Assembly: GCA_902728285.1 (NCBI GenBank)
Contig: CACVBU010000250.1
Location: forward strand, 666,085 to 730,084
DNA length: 64,000 nt
Source of the DNA: Clytia hemisphaerica
Taxonomy: Eukaryota > Cnidaria > Hydrozoa > Leptothecata > Clytiidae
Direction: 5' to 3'
In this document: piece by piece, positions 42,394 through 53,217 of the stretch
Numbering within the stretch: the first letter of the stretch is position 1
How the letters are laid out: the number at the start of each line of letters is the position of its first letter
Made by a program: the position numbers and the translations under genes
The notes under the pieces: generated by a model
Database searches by the model: none
Seen by the model: the letters and a program-made list of their open reading frames with translations, nothing else
Told to the model about the DNA's origin: nothing

Positions 42394-42600
42394 CACGTTT
42401 TTTATAAGAACAAAGTATATAAGAACATAAGGCTTCGATGGCCAAAATACTAAGAACATGTTAAGAACATTTTAAGGCTTAGTGGACTCTAAAACACCCG
42501 ATTTCTTAGGAGATTGCACAAAAATACTCACTTAAAACTCACAAAGTTTAGAACATCGGAGGGCTTCCAAAATTTTCCATGTTCTTATAAAAAAAACGTG
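42394..42600. mobile_element. 207-bp MITE, CACGTTTTTTATAAGAAC ends, TA target duplication (copy 1)
   Basis: Inverted ends CACGTTTTTTATAAGAAC and GTTCTTATAAAAAAAACGTG, flanked by TA. The interior repeats AAGAACAT and TTCTTAGGA. A second copy in the same orientation is at 55399-55630. Stowaway-like mariner MITE. Confidence 0.85.
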
Positions 42601-42744
42601 TAGCAGTAATTTGCTGACTCGCGAAAATAGAATGATCCATGCAAAACTTAAATCGGATTTTCAGTGTAAAAAACAATGATAGTATGCTATTTTGGCTGAT
42701 TCGAGAAAAACCATAAAGTACTTGGCTGCACGAAAATTAACAAG

Positions 42745-43015
42745 CCACATGCTGATTGGACCTACCTAATAATGAAAGTACGAACGAACGAACGAACGAA
42801 AAAGCGATGTCACGATGTTTTTACGTGAAAAAAAAAACAACGAAATAGAAGGAAAGTGTCCAATAAAAATCTGCCGAAACGGCGATTTCCGGCATATTAA
42901 TGCCAAAAAACCGGTTTTTCCGGCATATCTCCGGCATTTTCGATTTTAAGAAAGTTCCGGCTTCAAAAAAAAGTTCGCGAAACTTTCTGTTCGCAAAAGT
43001 TTGTACGCCTAAAGC
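42745..43015. repeat. Truncated copy of the CCGGCA element plus a CTTTAGGCGTA MITE end
   Basis: Starts with GATTGGACCTACCT as at 17264, then a CGAA microsatellite and the TTCCGGCAT words in reduced number; ends with TTTGTACGCCTAAAG, the right end of the MITE family at 40143. Confidence 0.6.
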
Positions 43016-43022
43016 ATAATAA

Positions 43023-44540
43023 TCACAGGATGGTTTTGATCCTACATTTAACATCTTTGAATATATTTATACCAAAGTTTCCATCTTCTTCTAGGGGATT
43101 GAATTCCAGATCTAATAAATTTTTAATTTCATTTGACCTATCTGGAAGGTTAACGTTATGAACTTCAACAATTGAGTGGTCATCATCAGGCATTATTCCG
43201 AGAGATGGGGAAGGGTCTACACCAAAGTTTTCACCTTCACCAAATTGTGATGCTAAGTATGTTCTCACGCCTCTTTGATTTTCTTTGTTCTTATCCATCA
43301 TTCCAAGCAGCCATAACTGATATGGAGTCTGGTTTTTCTCTGTAGATAGCTGGTGATTGTTCCATGCCTCTTTGAATTCATTTAATGACCTCTGAATAAT
43401 TGGTAGGAAGACAAAATGCAGGGCATAAAGATCAATTTCAGAAGACATATCTAACTCCAAGATTTCTTCAAGATGGTAAAAAATAGCTTTGAAATGACTA
43501 AGAACACAGTGGGTTGTGTCATAATGAAGACGTTCAATCCTTTGATTGTGAACTGATTTTCCTTGAATATAAGCACCTTCATAGCCTTGTTCTTCCCTCA
43601 TAAATCTGAGAATACCAATATTTTCTCTGCCTTTATCCCCTCTAACTCTGGCTGGTAGACCATATTTTTTTACCCCTTCCAAAAATCCAGACCAAGTTGT
43701 TTCAGCATAATTATTTGAGGCACAAATAAGTGAGGTGATCATCCTTGAAAAACCATCGGTACAGCCATGGATAACTATGCCCCAGCGAATTAATTTATGG
43801 AGGCCATCGTTATGCCAGAGGCTGTTGGGACCAGGAACACTGTATATCCAGCGTGGATTTTTTTCCAACCACCTTGTGACACAATTAAGAGGATCTATGA
43901 TGTGAATACTCTCCCTGACTTTCCATCTTTGAACAGTTATTCCCTTTGCACGAAGAAACCCAATTACCACTCTTTCTCCAGCAAGAGGGTGATTGTTTTT
44001 TATGTCCTGTACATGTGTATTAAGTTCATCACTTGAAATGTCAGAGAAACGTTCATTATCAAAATCATAGCCCATTTCTTTAAGCCTCCTCCGAACTGTT
44101 GTCCGATCAACACATAGAATTTTAGCAATTTGATTCCATTTAAAATGATAGCTCCTTAAGGCCTGAATTTGAGCAATGTCAATAATAACAGATGGTCTTC
44201 CACGTAAACCAGTGTATTTGAGACTTGCAGAATAATTGCTAAAATCTGGTTGTTGTTCATTCTGAGAGGATAAATGTTTTTCCACCCACAAGTCTTTAAG
44301 TGCAATCAAATGAGGTTCAATATCATTTAGCTTTTTCTTGTCTTCTAAACTCATTATTACATTCTCTGATACATTTGATGTGGAATTTAAGAGCTTGACT
44401 GTGCTTATAGCAAAGTTCATTCTTGATAACATATATTTACAAACTTTCTTAGTAGGTTCATTGAATCGTCTGTCACTTTCATCAGTTAGTCGTAGGATAT
44501 GATCAAACAATTTATTTATAGAGTTTCCAGAACTACTCAT
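43023..44540 (-). CDS. Integrase-core (rve, DDE) protein with N-terminal HTH, intact 505 aa
   Basis: Uninterrupted single-exon gene. Residues about 110-185 hold a Pax/resolvase-like helix-turn-helix (LRGRPSVIIDIAQIQALRSY, KILCVDRTTVRRRLKEMG), and 190-215 a second helical motif (GERVVIGFLRAKGITVQRWK). An rve-type catalytic core follows: LWHNDGLHKLIRWGIVIHG (Asp 1), RVRGDKGRENIGI (Asp 2) and VHNQRIERLHYD (Glu). The acidic C-terminal tail has no visible domain. Single-exon proteins with an HTH and an integrase core are common in cnidarian and fish genomes, related to Ginger/IS481-like integrases. I found no inverted ends or RT nearby. The intact frame amid so many broken elements suggests a recent copy or selection (domestication); which one cannot be told from this sequence. 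Confidence 0.8.
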   Translation of the reverse strand: MSSSGNSINKLFDHILRLTDESDRRFNEPTKKVCKYMLSRMNFAISTVKLLNSTSNVSENVIMSLEDKKKLNDIEPHLIALKDLWVEKHLSSQNEQQPDFSNYSASLKYTGLRGRPSVIIDIAQIQALRSYHFKWNQIAKILCVDRTTVRRRLKEMGYDFDNERFSDISSDELNTHVQDIKNNHPLAGERVVIGFLRAKGITVQRWKVRESIHIIDPLNCVTRWLEKNPRWIYSVPGPNSLWHNDGLHKLIRWGIVIHGCTDGFSRMITSLICASNNYAETTWSGFLEGVKKYGLPARVRGDKGRENIGILRFMREEQGYEGAYIQGKSVHNQRIERLHYDTTHCVLSHFKAIFYHLEEILELDMSSEIDLYALHFVFLPIIQRSLNEFKEAWNNHQLSTEKNQTPYQLWLLGMMDKNKENQRGVRTYLASQFGEGENFGVDPSPSLGIMPDDDHSIVEVHNVNLPDRSNEIKNLLDLEFNPLEEDGNFGINIFKDVKCRIKTIL

Positions 44541-45044
44541 TTCTACATGCAGAATTTTCAGCTTCTAGGGCACGGGTCATAAACTAAAAACCGACAACAC
44601 TTTAAGCTATTCAGTTTTTACATCTGGTAAGAAAGAAAAAAGTTTGACAAGATATTGCAAACTTTCAGTTCAATTTTTTACAACCCCTTTAGGGGAGTTT
44701 ATTTAAAAACAGTATATAGTTTTTCGAGAGCTTTCAGATTCTGTAATTGGTTTTGGCCTAAAATGAGTTTGAAATTTCCATAAAAATGGGGCCCTTCGGG
44801 CTTTAGCCTACAGAAATAAGGGCTACCCTTAATTTTTTTCTGAGAAGCCCTTCTAATATCAATCCATAGATAGAGTATTAGGCATGCCTGGTCCAAATTG
44901 GGTGCTTTGTTCCAAATTTGCACAATAATTACACCAATCTGGCCTACTAATTGGCAACAAGACATTCATATATAAAGGTCCATAGCCCCGGGGGTGGTAT
45001 TAGGTTTATGAGGTAACGGGTATGTCCGAGCGGAAAATCGAAAA
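44541..45044. other. Upstream region of the integrase gene
   Basis: No coding domain; this would contain the promoter of the minus-strand gene. No inverted partner of 42990-43022 was found here. Confidence 0.35.
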
Positions 45045-45290
45045 TTGACCCACCCTTTGAGAGCCAATGATGATTTTGGGACCCTTTGAGACTTTTTCCT
45101 AAATTTTGGTCAATTTTTTCCAATTTTGGTCAAAATTTTTGGAAATCGTGACCCTTTGAGAGAAAAATTTTTTGTTTTCGTGATTTTGGGACCCTTTTAG
45201 AGACTAACTTGTGAATTTATACCCGTTATAGAGACTTTTGAGGAATAAAAAAAGGTACCCTTATGGCTTGCACATACCCACCCCCGGTCC
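45045..45290. repeat. Dispersed repeat (GATTTTGGGACCCTTT family), copy 2
   Basis: Twice carries TGATTTTGGGACCCTTT, and CTTTGAGAGA, then a GGTACCCTTATGGCTTGCAC tail corresponding to copy 1 at 38745-39010. Confidence 0.6.
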
Positions 45291-45312
45291 ATAACTATAA
45301 ATCAAACCCTGT

Positions 45313-45960
45313 CAGTCAGGACTAACCGCCTAAATAGGAACAAATTTTTCGATTTCACAAATATTCCTATCTAGGATATAGGTACTTATCTAGGAATAAA
45401 TTTTATTCTATCTAGGATATAGGTACTTATCTAGGAATAAATTTTATTCTAAGGTTAGAATATTTTAGAAATTTTTATTTTACACTAAAACTAGAAAAAA
45501 TTGCATGTATCAATTATTATCTATGTCTTCATTTAGGTATTTTCTAACTGAGTTCCAAATTTCAGAAAGATTCATCAATGCAGTATTGAGTTATTGCATT
45601 TTTAAGTTTCCAGGCAGATTCCACTGCTTATTAAGCGTCTATTTACACATCAAATCCCGTTTTTTAGTAAAAAGAGCCTTAAAATGTTCCTATTCAGGAT
45701 ATTTTTTACAAAATCTAAGATTTTCCACCCTTCCACCCACCAAAGGTGCTGATTTTTGGAAGAAGAAACCACTTTGTATTATTACAACTATTAGTCATAG
45801 CTTGAACATGCGATTTTGTTTCGAAATGAAAAATTTGGAGAAGAAAGAAAATGTTCCTAGCTTAGAATAAAAAATATGCCTAGATAAGTACCTATAACCT
45901 AGATAGGAGTATTTTAGAAATCAAGAAATTTGTTCCTATCTAGGCGGTTAGTCCTGACTG
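45313..45960. mobile_element. 648-bp MITE with ~90-bp inverted ends
   Basis: CAGTCAGGACTAACCGCCTA begins the left end and its inverse closes the right; matching continues for about 90 bp through repeated CTATCTAGGATATAGGTAC words. An open frame at 45505-45870 has no domain I recognise. No clear target duplication was found. Confidence 0.75.
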
Positions 45961-46059
45961 CCTCTGTACACTGACCGGCGACACATCCCCTACCCCTTTT
46001 TGTCCAAGTACCACCCCCTGACCCCAGGAATTAAACCTTTTTGCTCAAGTGGTCTCAAT

Positions 46060-46623
46060 GGGCTATTCCATTTTCAAACCACACCATCAGGGGTATAGAC
46101 AAACTTTTCCAAGCAAGGAGGTCTGAGCATTGGTTTTCCAAGGGGTTTTTATTCCTTTTTCAGATTTTCCAAGAGGGTTATTGAAGGTTTCCAGCAGGGG
46201 GTTCTCTATTCATAAACTGACTTCAATACTTCCAGATGATCTCAATCGAACCAATCGAGCAACATTGAATGCAATTAATCGGTTGAAATTTGATTGTCGA
46301 ACGCAATCAAAACTCAATCGAATATTACCGCTATTTTCAGATTCGATTGAAGACATCGAACGTAATCGACGGACATCGAACGCTAAAATGGCAATCGAAT
46401 CAACCGAACTTTACCTAGAATCTCAATCGGTCGATTTGGTTCGATCGTCCATTCCGTTCAATTGAGATCGTCTGGATACTTATTTTCATCCCCCTTTTTT
46501 AAATTTCTCTTTCCAGAAGGGGTCTACCACTGATTTCCAGGGGATAATTTGTTATTCAAAATTTCCAGGGGGGGTAGTGAAAAAAGATATCAATACCCCT
46601 GTATAAATTTTAAGGAATGGCCC
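46060..46623. mobile_element. 564-bp MITE, GGGC ends, AAT target duplication, hosting a nested MITE
   Basis: Ends GGGCTATTCC and the inverse of GGGCCATTCC, with CAGGGGTAT further in on both sides; flanked by AAT (46057-46059 and 46624-46626). It has the same kind of ends and duplication length as 39188-39454. The 46232-46475 element is inserted inside it. Confidence 0.65.
46232..46475. mobile_element. 244-bp nested MITE, 6-bp target duplication ATACTT
   Basis: Ends CCAGATGATCTCAATCGAAC and the inverse of CCAGACGATCTCAATTGAAC, flanked by ATACTT (46226-46231, 46476-46481). The core is full of AATCGAA/TCGATTG words. It is younger than the surrounding GGGC element. Confidence 0.8.
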
Positions 46624-46944
46624 AATTAAGTCATGATGCACAAAAGGGTCTTCTCCTCATTGTCAGATTAAAGTAAAATGTGAGGTCTTTGTACTATTAT
46701 CCGATCAAGAAACTGAAGCCTTACCAGTGAAAACTTAGCGGTTATCCCTTGAAATCTGGTTGTATTCTCAAAAAAATTTCGAGCAAACCAGACTCTTCTT
46801 TCGACTACCTGCACGTGGTGTAGTTTGCACAAGAACCCCCAAAATGTAGCACACACGGGACGGAGCTAGCCTTGAGGACTGGGCGCTAGCCCGCGAAAAA
46901 CTTACGTCATAGATTTTCTAGGTCTCAGTCTTTTTTTAGAAGCG

Positions 46945-47430
46945 CGAGAAGTTTAAAAAAACTTGAAGCGAAAAGTTTAAAAACATTGAAGCGAAAAGTT
47001 GGAAATTATTGAAGCGAAAATTGAAAAATTTTGACACGAATAATTTGAAATTATTGACGCGAAAAAATTGAAAAATTTTGACGAACATTTGGAAAATTTG
47101 GACGCGAAAAAATAGAAATTATCGACGCGAGAGGTTGAAAATATTGAAGCGAAAAGTTGTAACGTATTGACGCGAAAGAGTAAAATACATTGAAGCGAAA
47201 AGTTCAAAAAATATTGAAGCGAAAAGTTGGAAGTTATTGACGCGAAAGTGTTTAATACATTGAAGCGAAAAGTTAAAAAATTATTGAAGCGAAAAGTTAG
47301 AAATTATTGACACGAAAGGTTGAAACTATTAAAGCGAAAAATTAAAAATCATTTATGCGATGAAGCGAAGATCTAGCTCATTTCCCCCCTTTCGCTATTT
47401 TAATTTTGCAACACGCGGCACGTCATAGAC
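46945..47430. repeat. Degenerate AAGCGAAAAGTT array, inverted relative to 26.6 kb
   Basis: ATTGAAGCGAAAAGTTAAAA and TTGACGCGAAAG alternate every 30 or so bases. The right border CGAAGATCTAGCTCATTTCC continues into TTTTGCAACACGCGGCACGT, the reverse complement of the 26.6-kb border. Copy 1 then has a GTCACAGGTC segment whose counterpart lies at 50990-51030, so about 3.5 kb (Helitron and array) is inserted in this copy. Confidence 0.75.
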
Positions 47431-47441
47431 CATAACATATA

Positions 47442-48630
47442 TCTATATATTAATAGCGGTAGTCTGTATGTCGTTTTGTCGTCTTTCTTTCTGTCTGTGC
47501 TACATTCGTTTTCGCACGCAATGTTTTTGTTCTTCCAAAAGATGACTTTTATTTTGTTCTTGCTCCACAAATTTGTTTAACGATATTCGCGCCGTTTTAT
47601 AAAGACTTTGTTTTGATTGATAGATTGATAGATTTTTTCTTTTCTTTTTTTTGTTTTATGTTTTCGAATGTAATTAACGACCTTATTTGATTTGAGACAT
47701 TCGAATTCTTTTCAAAACAAAAGAAAATCTTTTAAACGTTAAAGAAAAGAGAACAAATATAAAATAAAACATAAGAATCACACAAGACAAGTTTGTTAGA
47801 ACAACAGCAACATTAAAAATACATTCAAAAGGCGGTAAAAACTAGAGCTCTTTCTTCGTAAAAAGGGACCTTTAAACATCTATGTCGAAAATTATTTTGC
47901 TGTAAATCTAAGTCATTGTTGAATTTGAAAAGTTATCGAAGTTATGACGAAGTTATTTGATAAAATAAAAAGCAACATAGAATTGCGCTATATCACGCTT
48001 TTTTGTCTGCGTGTCCTAGCTGCCTTCCGGGGGACTATGGTTGCGAGCTGACATTCGGCCCTGCCCCTCGGACCCTTAGCAGAATAAAGAGGAGAAGAAA
48101 CAAGGGAAATGGTGTGAATTTTAATTCACTTTTTGGAACTAATTTGACCAAATTTCTATCTTTCTGGGGGCAAAAAGTTGAAATTTTCCTATTTTTCCGA
48201 TTCTTAGTGGGACTGAAGTTTGATTTTCCGATTTTTCAAACTGCCATGTTTCAAAAAAGGCACCCTTAAGGCCGGCACATACCCACACCCTTCTCTTGCC
48301 TAAGTACCCCCCCGGGCTGCCTTTTTTCGACGAATCTCGTGTCATGTCTATTATTTCACTCCGCTTATCTTGACATCAAAGTTTTCCTAAACATCAAGAA
48401 CTACGGCAAATATATTGCGAGCGAAGCTTTCTGATCATTTTTGCCACAAAAATCTTTTTCAAAATATGGTTAAAAGATACGTCACCCGGAGGGATAAAGT
48501 CAAACTTTGAAGAGAATTCTTCCCTTTAATTTTGATTTCATCGTGTTTAAGCCACCTTCCCAACATCCAAAGGACTTTAAATGCGTTCAGCAAACAGCTA
48601 AACCGGCGTGCGACGCCGGGTACCGGCTAG
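47442..48630 (+). mobile_element. Non-autonomous Helitron, 1,189 bp
   Basis: The left end is A|TCTATATATTAATAGCGGTA, the TC start typical of Helitrons. The right end is a perfect hairpin (CCGGCGT GCG ACGCCGG, 48603-48619), seven bases, then CTAG followed by T. There are no inverted ends and no target duplication, as expected for rolling-circle elements that insert between A and T. The interior has no Rep/helicase; a segment at 48120-48310 resembles the GATTTTGGGACCC repeat family and may be captured. The 3' boundary coincides with the start of a tandem array. Confidence 0.8.
48603..48619 (+). terminator. Helitron 3' hairpin
   Basis: 7-bp perfect stem with a GCG loop, 11 bases before the CTAG terminus, the normal place for the Helitron replication terminator. 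Confidence 0.8.
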
Positions 48631-50650
48631 TATAACATAACATCAATACATAGCACATTAAATTACAAAAAAGTAATACATGCTATTTATATATTATAAA
48701 ATGACAATTGAATAGAATAACAACCTATTTTGACATAGTGACACTTACTTACAAAAATAATGACAAAATTATAAAATATGATGCCTAACAAGACAAAAGC
48801 ACGAAAAATATTTATCATACAAAATGTGATGTGGATGGTGTGAATTGATATAAAATGACACCAACCAGAAGCTTGCAAGGACCCTAAGAGAGTGGTTTTA
48901 GTAGGATGGAACTAATTAATTATTCAGTTATTATTTTAATGTCTTAATGACAATTTTTGACAAAAATATTAACAATTAATTATTCAGTTATTATTTTAAT
49001 GTGTTAATGACAATTTTTGACAAAAATATTAACAGAATCATAAAATATGATGCAAGAACAGACAAAAACACGAAAAATATTTATAATACAGAATGTGATG
49101 TAGATAGTGTGAATGGATATAAAACGGCACCAATCAGAAGCTTGTAAGGTCCCTAAGAGAGTGGTTTTAGAAGGATGAAACTAATTAATTTTAATGACTT
49201 TAATGACAATTTTTGACAAAAATATTCACAGAATTACAAAATATCATGTCTTACAAGAGAAAAACACCAAAAATATTCAGCATGCCAAATGTAACGATAA
49301 CAATATGGCTAGTATAACATAACATCAATACATAGCACATTAAATTACAAAAAAGTAATAAATGCTATTTATATATTATAAAATGACAATTGAATAGAAT
49401 AACAACCTATTTTGACATAGTGACACTTACTTATAAAATATGATGCCTAACAAGACAAAAGCACGAAAAATATTTATCATACAAAATGTGATGTGGATGG
49501 TGTGAATTGATATAAAATGACACCAACCAGAAGCTTGCAAGGACCCTAAGAGAGTGGTTTTAGAAGGATGGAACTAATTAATTATTCAGTTATTATTTTA
49601 ATGTCTTAATGACAATTTTTGACAAAAATATTAACAATTAATTATTCAGTTATTATTTTAATGTGTTAATGACAATTTTTGACAAAAATATTAACAGAAT
49701 CATAAAATATGATGCAAGAACAGACAAAAACACGAAAAATATTTATAATACAGAATGTGATGTAGATAGTGTGAATGGATATAAAACGGCACCAATCAGA
49801 AGCTGTAAGGTCCCTAAGAGAGTGGTTTTAGAAGGATGAACTAATTAATTTTAATGACTTTAATGACAATTTTTGACAAAAATATTCACAGAATTACAAA
49901 ATATCATGTCTTACAAGAGAAAAACACCAAAATATTCAGCATGCCAAATGTAACGATAACAATATGGCTAGTATGACATAACATCAATACATAGCACATT
50001 AAATTACAAAAAAGTAATAAATGCTATTTATATATTATAAAATGACAATTGAATAGAATAACAACCTATTTTGACATAGTGACACTTACTTACAAAAATA
50101 ATGACAAAATTATAAAATATGATGCCTAACAAGACAAAAGCACGAAAAATATTTATCATACAAAATGTGATGTGGATGGTGTGAATTGATATAAAATGAC
50201 ACCAACCAGAAGCTTGCAAGGACCCTAAGAGAGTGGTTTTAGAAGGATGGAACTAATTAATTATTCAGTTATTATTTTAATGTCTTAATGACAATTTTTG
50301 ACAAAAATATTAACAATTAATTATTCAGTTATTATTTTAATGTGTTAATGACAATTTTTGACAAAAATATTAACAGAATCATAAAATATGATGCAAGAAC
50401 AGACAAAAACACGAAAAATATTTATAATACAGAATGTGATGTAGATAGTGTGAATGGATATAAAACGGCACCAATCAGAAGCTTGTAAGGTCCCTAAGAG
50501 AGTGGTTTTAGAAGGATGAAACTAATTAATTTTAATGACTTTAATGACAATTTTTGACAAAAATATTCACAGAATTACAAAATATCATGTCTTACAAGAG
50601 AAAAACACCAAAATATTCAGCATGCCAAATGTAACGATAACAATATGGCT
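48629..50650. repeat. Three tandem units of ~660-682 bp (satellite-like)
   Basis: Units start AGTAT(A/G)ACATAACATCAATA at 48629, 49311 and 49970. Each holds two 60-bp copies of an ATTAATTATTCAGTTATT..AATGACAATTTTTGACAAA block and then a more diverged half, so each unit is itself an older duplication. Unit 2 lacks 22 bases (ACAAAAATAATGAC region). Units are otherwise almost identical, implying recent amplification. The 62-codon open frame present in units 1 and 3 is a by-product, since unit 2 destroys it. Confidence 0.9.
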
Positions 50651-51503
50651 GGATATAAAATTACACCAATCAGAAGCTCGTGAGTTCTCTAAAAAGGTAG
50701 TTTTAGAGCGATTTGTTTTATTAAATGTAACCATAATATAACATTACAAACATTACCATATGTAATATACCTGTTATACGTATAATATGGTTTCAAATAT
50801 TTTCTGGTCTGCGTTATACGCGGCGCAAACTGCGAAAGATCGATAAAAGCACATGGTTAAATTTCGATGTTTGAAATGGTTTTATATGGATGAAATTGCT
50901 TGAGAATTATGTTTTTGATAATTCTTTGTGTTTTCCAAACATTTTTTTCTCTGCAATGACATTGATTAGAGTTAACCTGTCATCACTGACCTGTGACCTG
51001 CGTTTTACACTAACCGCACACAATACACAAAAAAATATTTCACAATTTGAAAATATGTAAAAATTCTTCGACGGTTTTCCCATACTTCATAAAACAGTCC
51101 GGAAACCTGGAAAAACATTATAAATATTTTGTTTATATTTTACATACAGGCCAGTATAGGCAGTTTTTTTAAACCCCTCAACCAAAAAGAAGGGTCTGCA
51201 AAAAAACAAGTCATTGAATTTGAACAAAGCTGAATGGCAGCATCATGAAAAGTTTTTGTTTACATTTTAAAACAGAAAAGTCAGTTCCCCCCCAGTCGGA
51301 GAAAAACAACTCCCTCTACTGCTATGTTTTTTCAGGCTGGAGACTTGAAAAAGGGTGCGTGTTATTATTTATGCAATAATGAGAAGTGCTCTTGTTCAAA
51401 TTCAAAACATTGGAACTATACCCATACCCATACTAAAAAAAATAATTGAAGTAAAAACTAATTGGAATAAACTTGTCGGAGTCAAACAAACCTTCCTCAT
51501 AGT
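50651..51503. other. Non-coding interval
   Basis: Starts with a partial extra array unit (to about 50710). 50985-51030 matches, inverted, the flank of the repeat at 26.55 kb. No gene found. Confidence 0.4.
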
Positions 51504-51780
51504 TCAGTATTTGGTACGATGGCCGCCAGTTTTTATGATGCTGTCAACACGCTTGCCCATGCTGTTGATTATTTTATCGATGTTGTCTGATGGGAAGCAG
51601 GGTTTGCTTGGCTCTCGCAGAAAATTCTTCAAAAGTTTCACGTTCAATTGGTCGAGCTAGGGCTTGTTGTCGCAGGCTCTTCTTAATGGTGTTGGACAAA
51701 TTCTCGATAGGGTTGAGATCTTGAGATCTTGTGATCTTGCAGAAGTTTTCCAAACGGGCATTATCATTTTGCACAACCGG
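51504..51780 (-). pseudogene. Tc1/mariner transposase C-terminal relic
   Basis: The minus strand reads QNDNARLENFCKI (second catalytic Asp region), SQDLNPIENLSNTIKKSL (the DLNPIE(N) box with the third acid) and, after a frameshift near 51590, INSMGKRVDSIIKTGGHRTK and a stop, the usual Tc1 C-terminus. The N-terminal DNA-binding and first-Asp parts are gone; the minisatellite begins right there. Confidence 0.8.
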
Positions 51781-52835
51781 TCAAAACCAGTCAAAACCAG
51801 TCTAAACCAGTCAAAATCAGTCAAAACCAGTCATTTCCAGGCAAACTGAATCGCTTTTTGGCAAAAGGAGTCAATGGAGGTGACAGTCACTCAATTAAGT
51901 CATTTAAAAAGTCGTTTAAAAGGGGACAACCAGTCAACTGAGTCATTTAAAAGGGGAACCTGTCAAAATAGTCATTTAAAAGGGGACAACCAGTCAAAAG
52001 AGTCGTTTAAAAGGGGACAAACAGTCAATTGAGTCATTTAAAAGGGGACAACCAGTCAAAAGAGTCATTTAAAAAGGGACAACCAGTCCAAACCAGTCAA
52101 AATCAGTCAAAACCAGTCACATCCAGGCAAACTGAATCGCTTTTTGGCAAAAGGAGTCAATGGAGGTGACAATCACTCAATTAAGTCATTTAAAAAGTCG
52201 TTTGAAAGGGGACAACCAGTCAACTGAGTCATTTAAAAGGGGACAACTAGTCAACTGAGTTATTTAAAAGGGGACAACCAGTCAAAAGAGTCGTTTGAAA
52301 GGGGACAAACAGTCAAAAAAGTCATTTCAAAGGGGACAACCAGTCAATTGAGTCATTTAAAAGGGGACAACCAGTCAAAAGAGTCATTTAAAAGCGGACA
52401 ACCAGTCAAAAGAGTCATTTAAAAGGGGACAACCAGTCAAAAGAGTCGTTTAAAGGGGGCAACCAGTCAATTGACTCATTTAAAAGGGGACAACCAGTCA
52501 AAAGAGTCATTTAAAAGGGGACAACCAGTCAATTGACTCATTTAAAAGGGGACAACCGGTCAAAAATTCGTTTAAAGGGGGGCAACCAGTCAATTGACTC
52601 ATTTAAAAGGGGACAACCAGTCAAAAGAGTCATTTAAAAGGGGACAACCAGTCAATTGACTCATTTAAAAGGGGACAACCAGTCAAAAATTCGTTTAAAA
52701 GGGGACAACCAGTCAAAAGAGTCATTTAAAAGGGGACAACCAGTCAATTGACTCATTGAAAAGGGGACAACCAGTCAAAAGAGTCATTTAAAAGGGGACA
52801 ATCAGTCAAAAAAAGTCATTAAATAAAAAGTGTAA
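51781..52835. repeat. 31-bp minisatellite, about 30 units
   Basis: Consensus AAAAGGGGACAACCAGTCAA plus AAGAGTCATTT, with AATTGACTC and AATTGAGTC variants alternating. Two blocks share the longer phrase AAACTGAATCGCTTTTTGGC (51843 and 52130), showing a segmental duplication inside the array. Spacer lengths are constant and spacers are not unique, so it is not a CRISPR. Confidence 0.9.
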
Positions 52836-53217
52836 CCATGAAAGGAGTCATTTAAAATGGAACCTAAGCTTATGTTACCGAAGGAGCAATAATAACGGGC
52901 AGTAAAAGGACCCCTAACAATATTCCAAACAAAAAACAATGTCAAAAGTGACCTGCGGATTTTAGATCTGGTTTTTATTCGACTCTTTCAACTTGACAAA
53001 TATATGTACTAGATATGCTAGACTCATTAAGAGAATTATCTCAAAAAACAAATGGTTTACAAAAGATTTTTGTTAATGTTAATAATGTTTGTTGATAACT
53101 AAATGTAATTGAGAGTGAACAACGAATTAAAGAGGAAAACTGTTGGGATCAATTTTTCTCATTTGTTTATTTGGTACAGTCTTGGTAATCAAACCATAGC
53201 AAATACTGAATGCATGG
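52836..53217. other. Non-coding interval
   Basis: No coding similarity. It would contain the 3' flank of the minus-strand protease relic that follows. Confidence 0.4.

Noticed and set aside
48687..50219. Identical 62-codon frames in the satellite units (48687-48878, 50028-50219)
   Set aside because: By-product of unit identity; unit 2 has a 22-bp deletion that removes it.
51781..52835. Regularly spaced repeat resembling a CRISPR array
   Set aside because: Units are directly adjacent variants of one 31-bp sequence with no unique spacers, and the window is eukaryotic.
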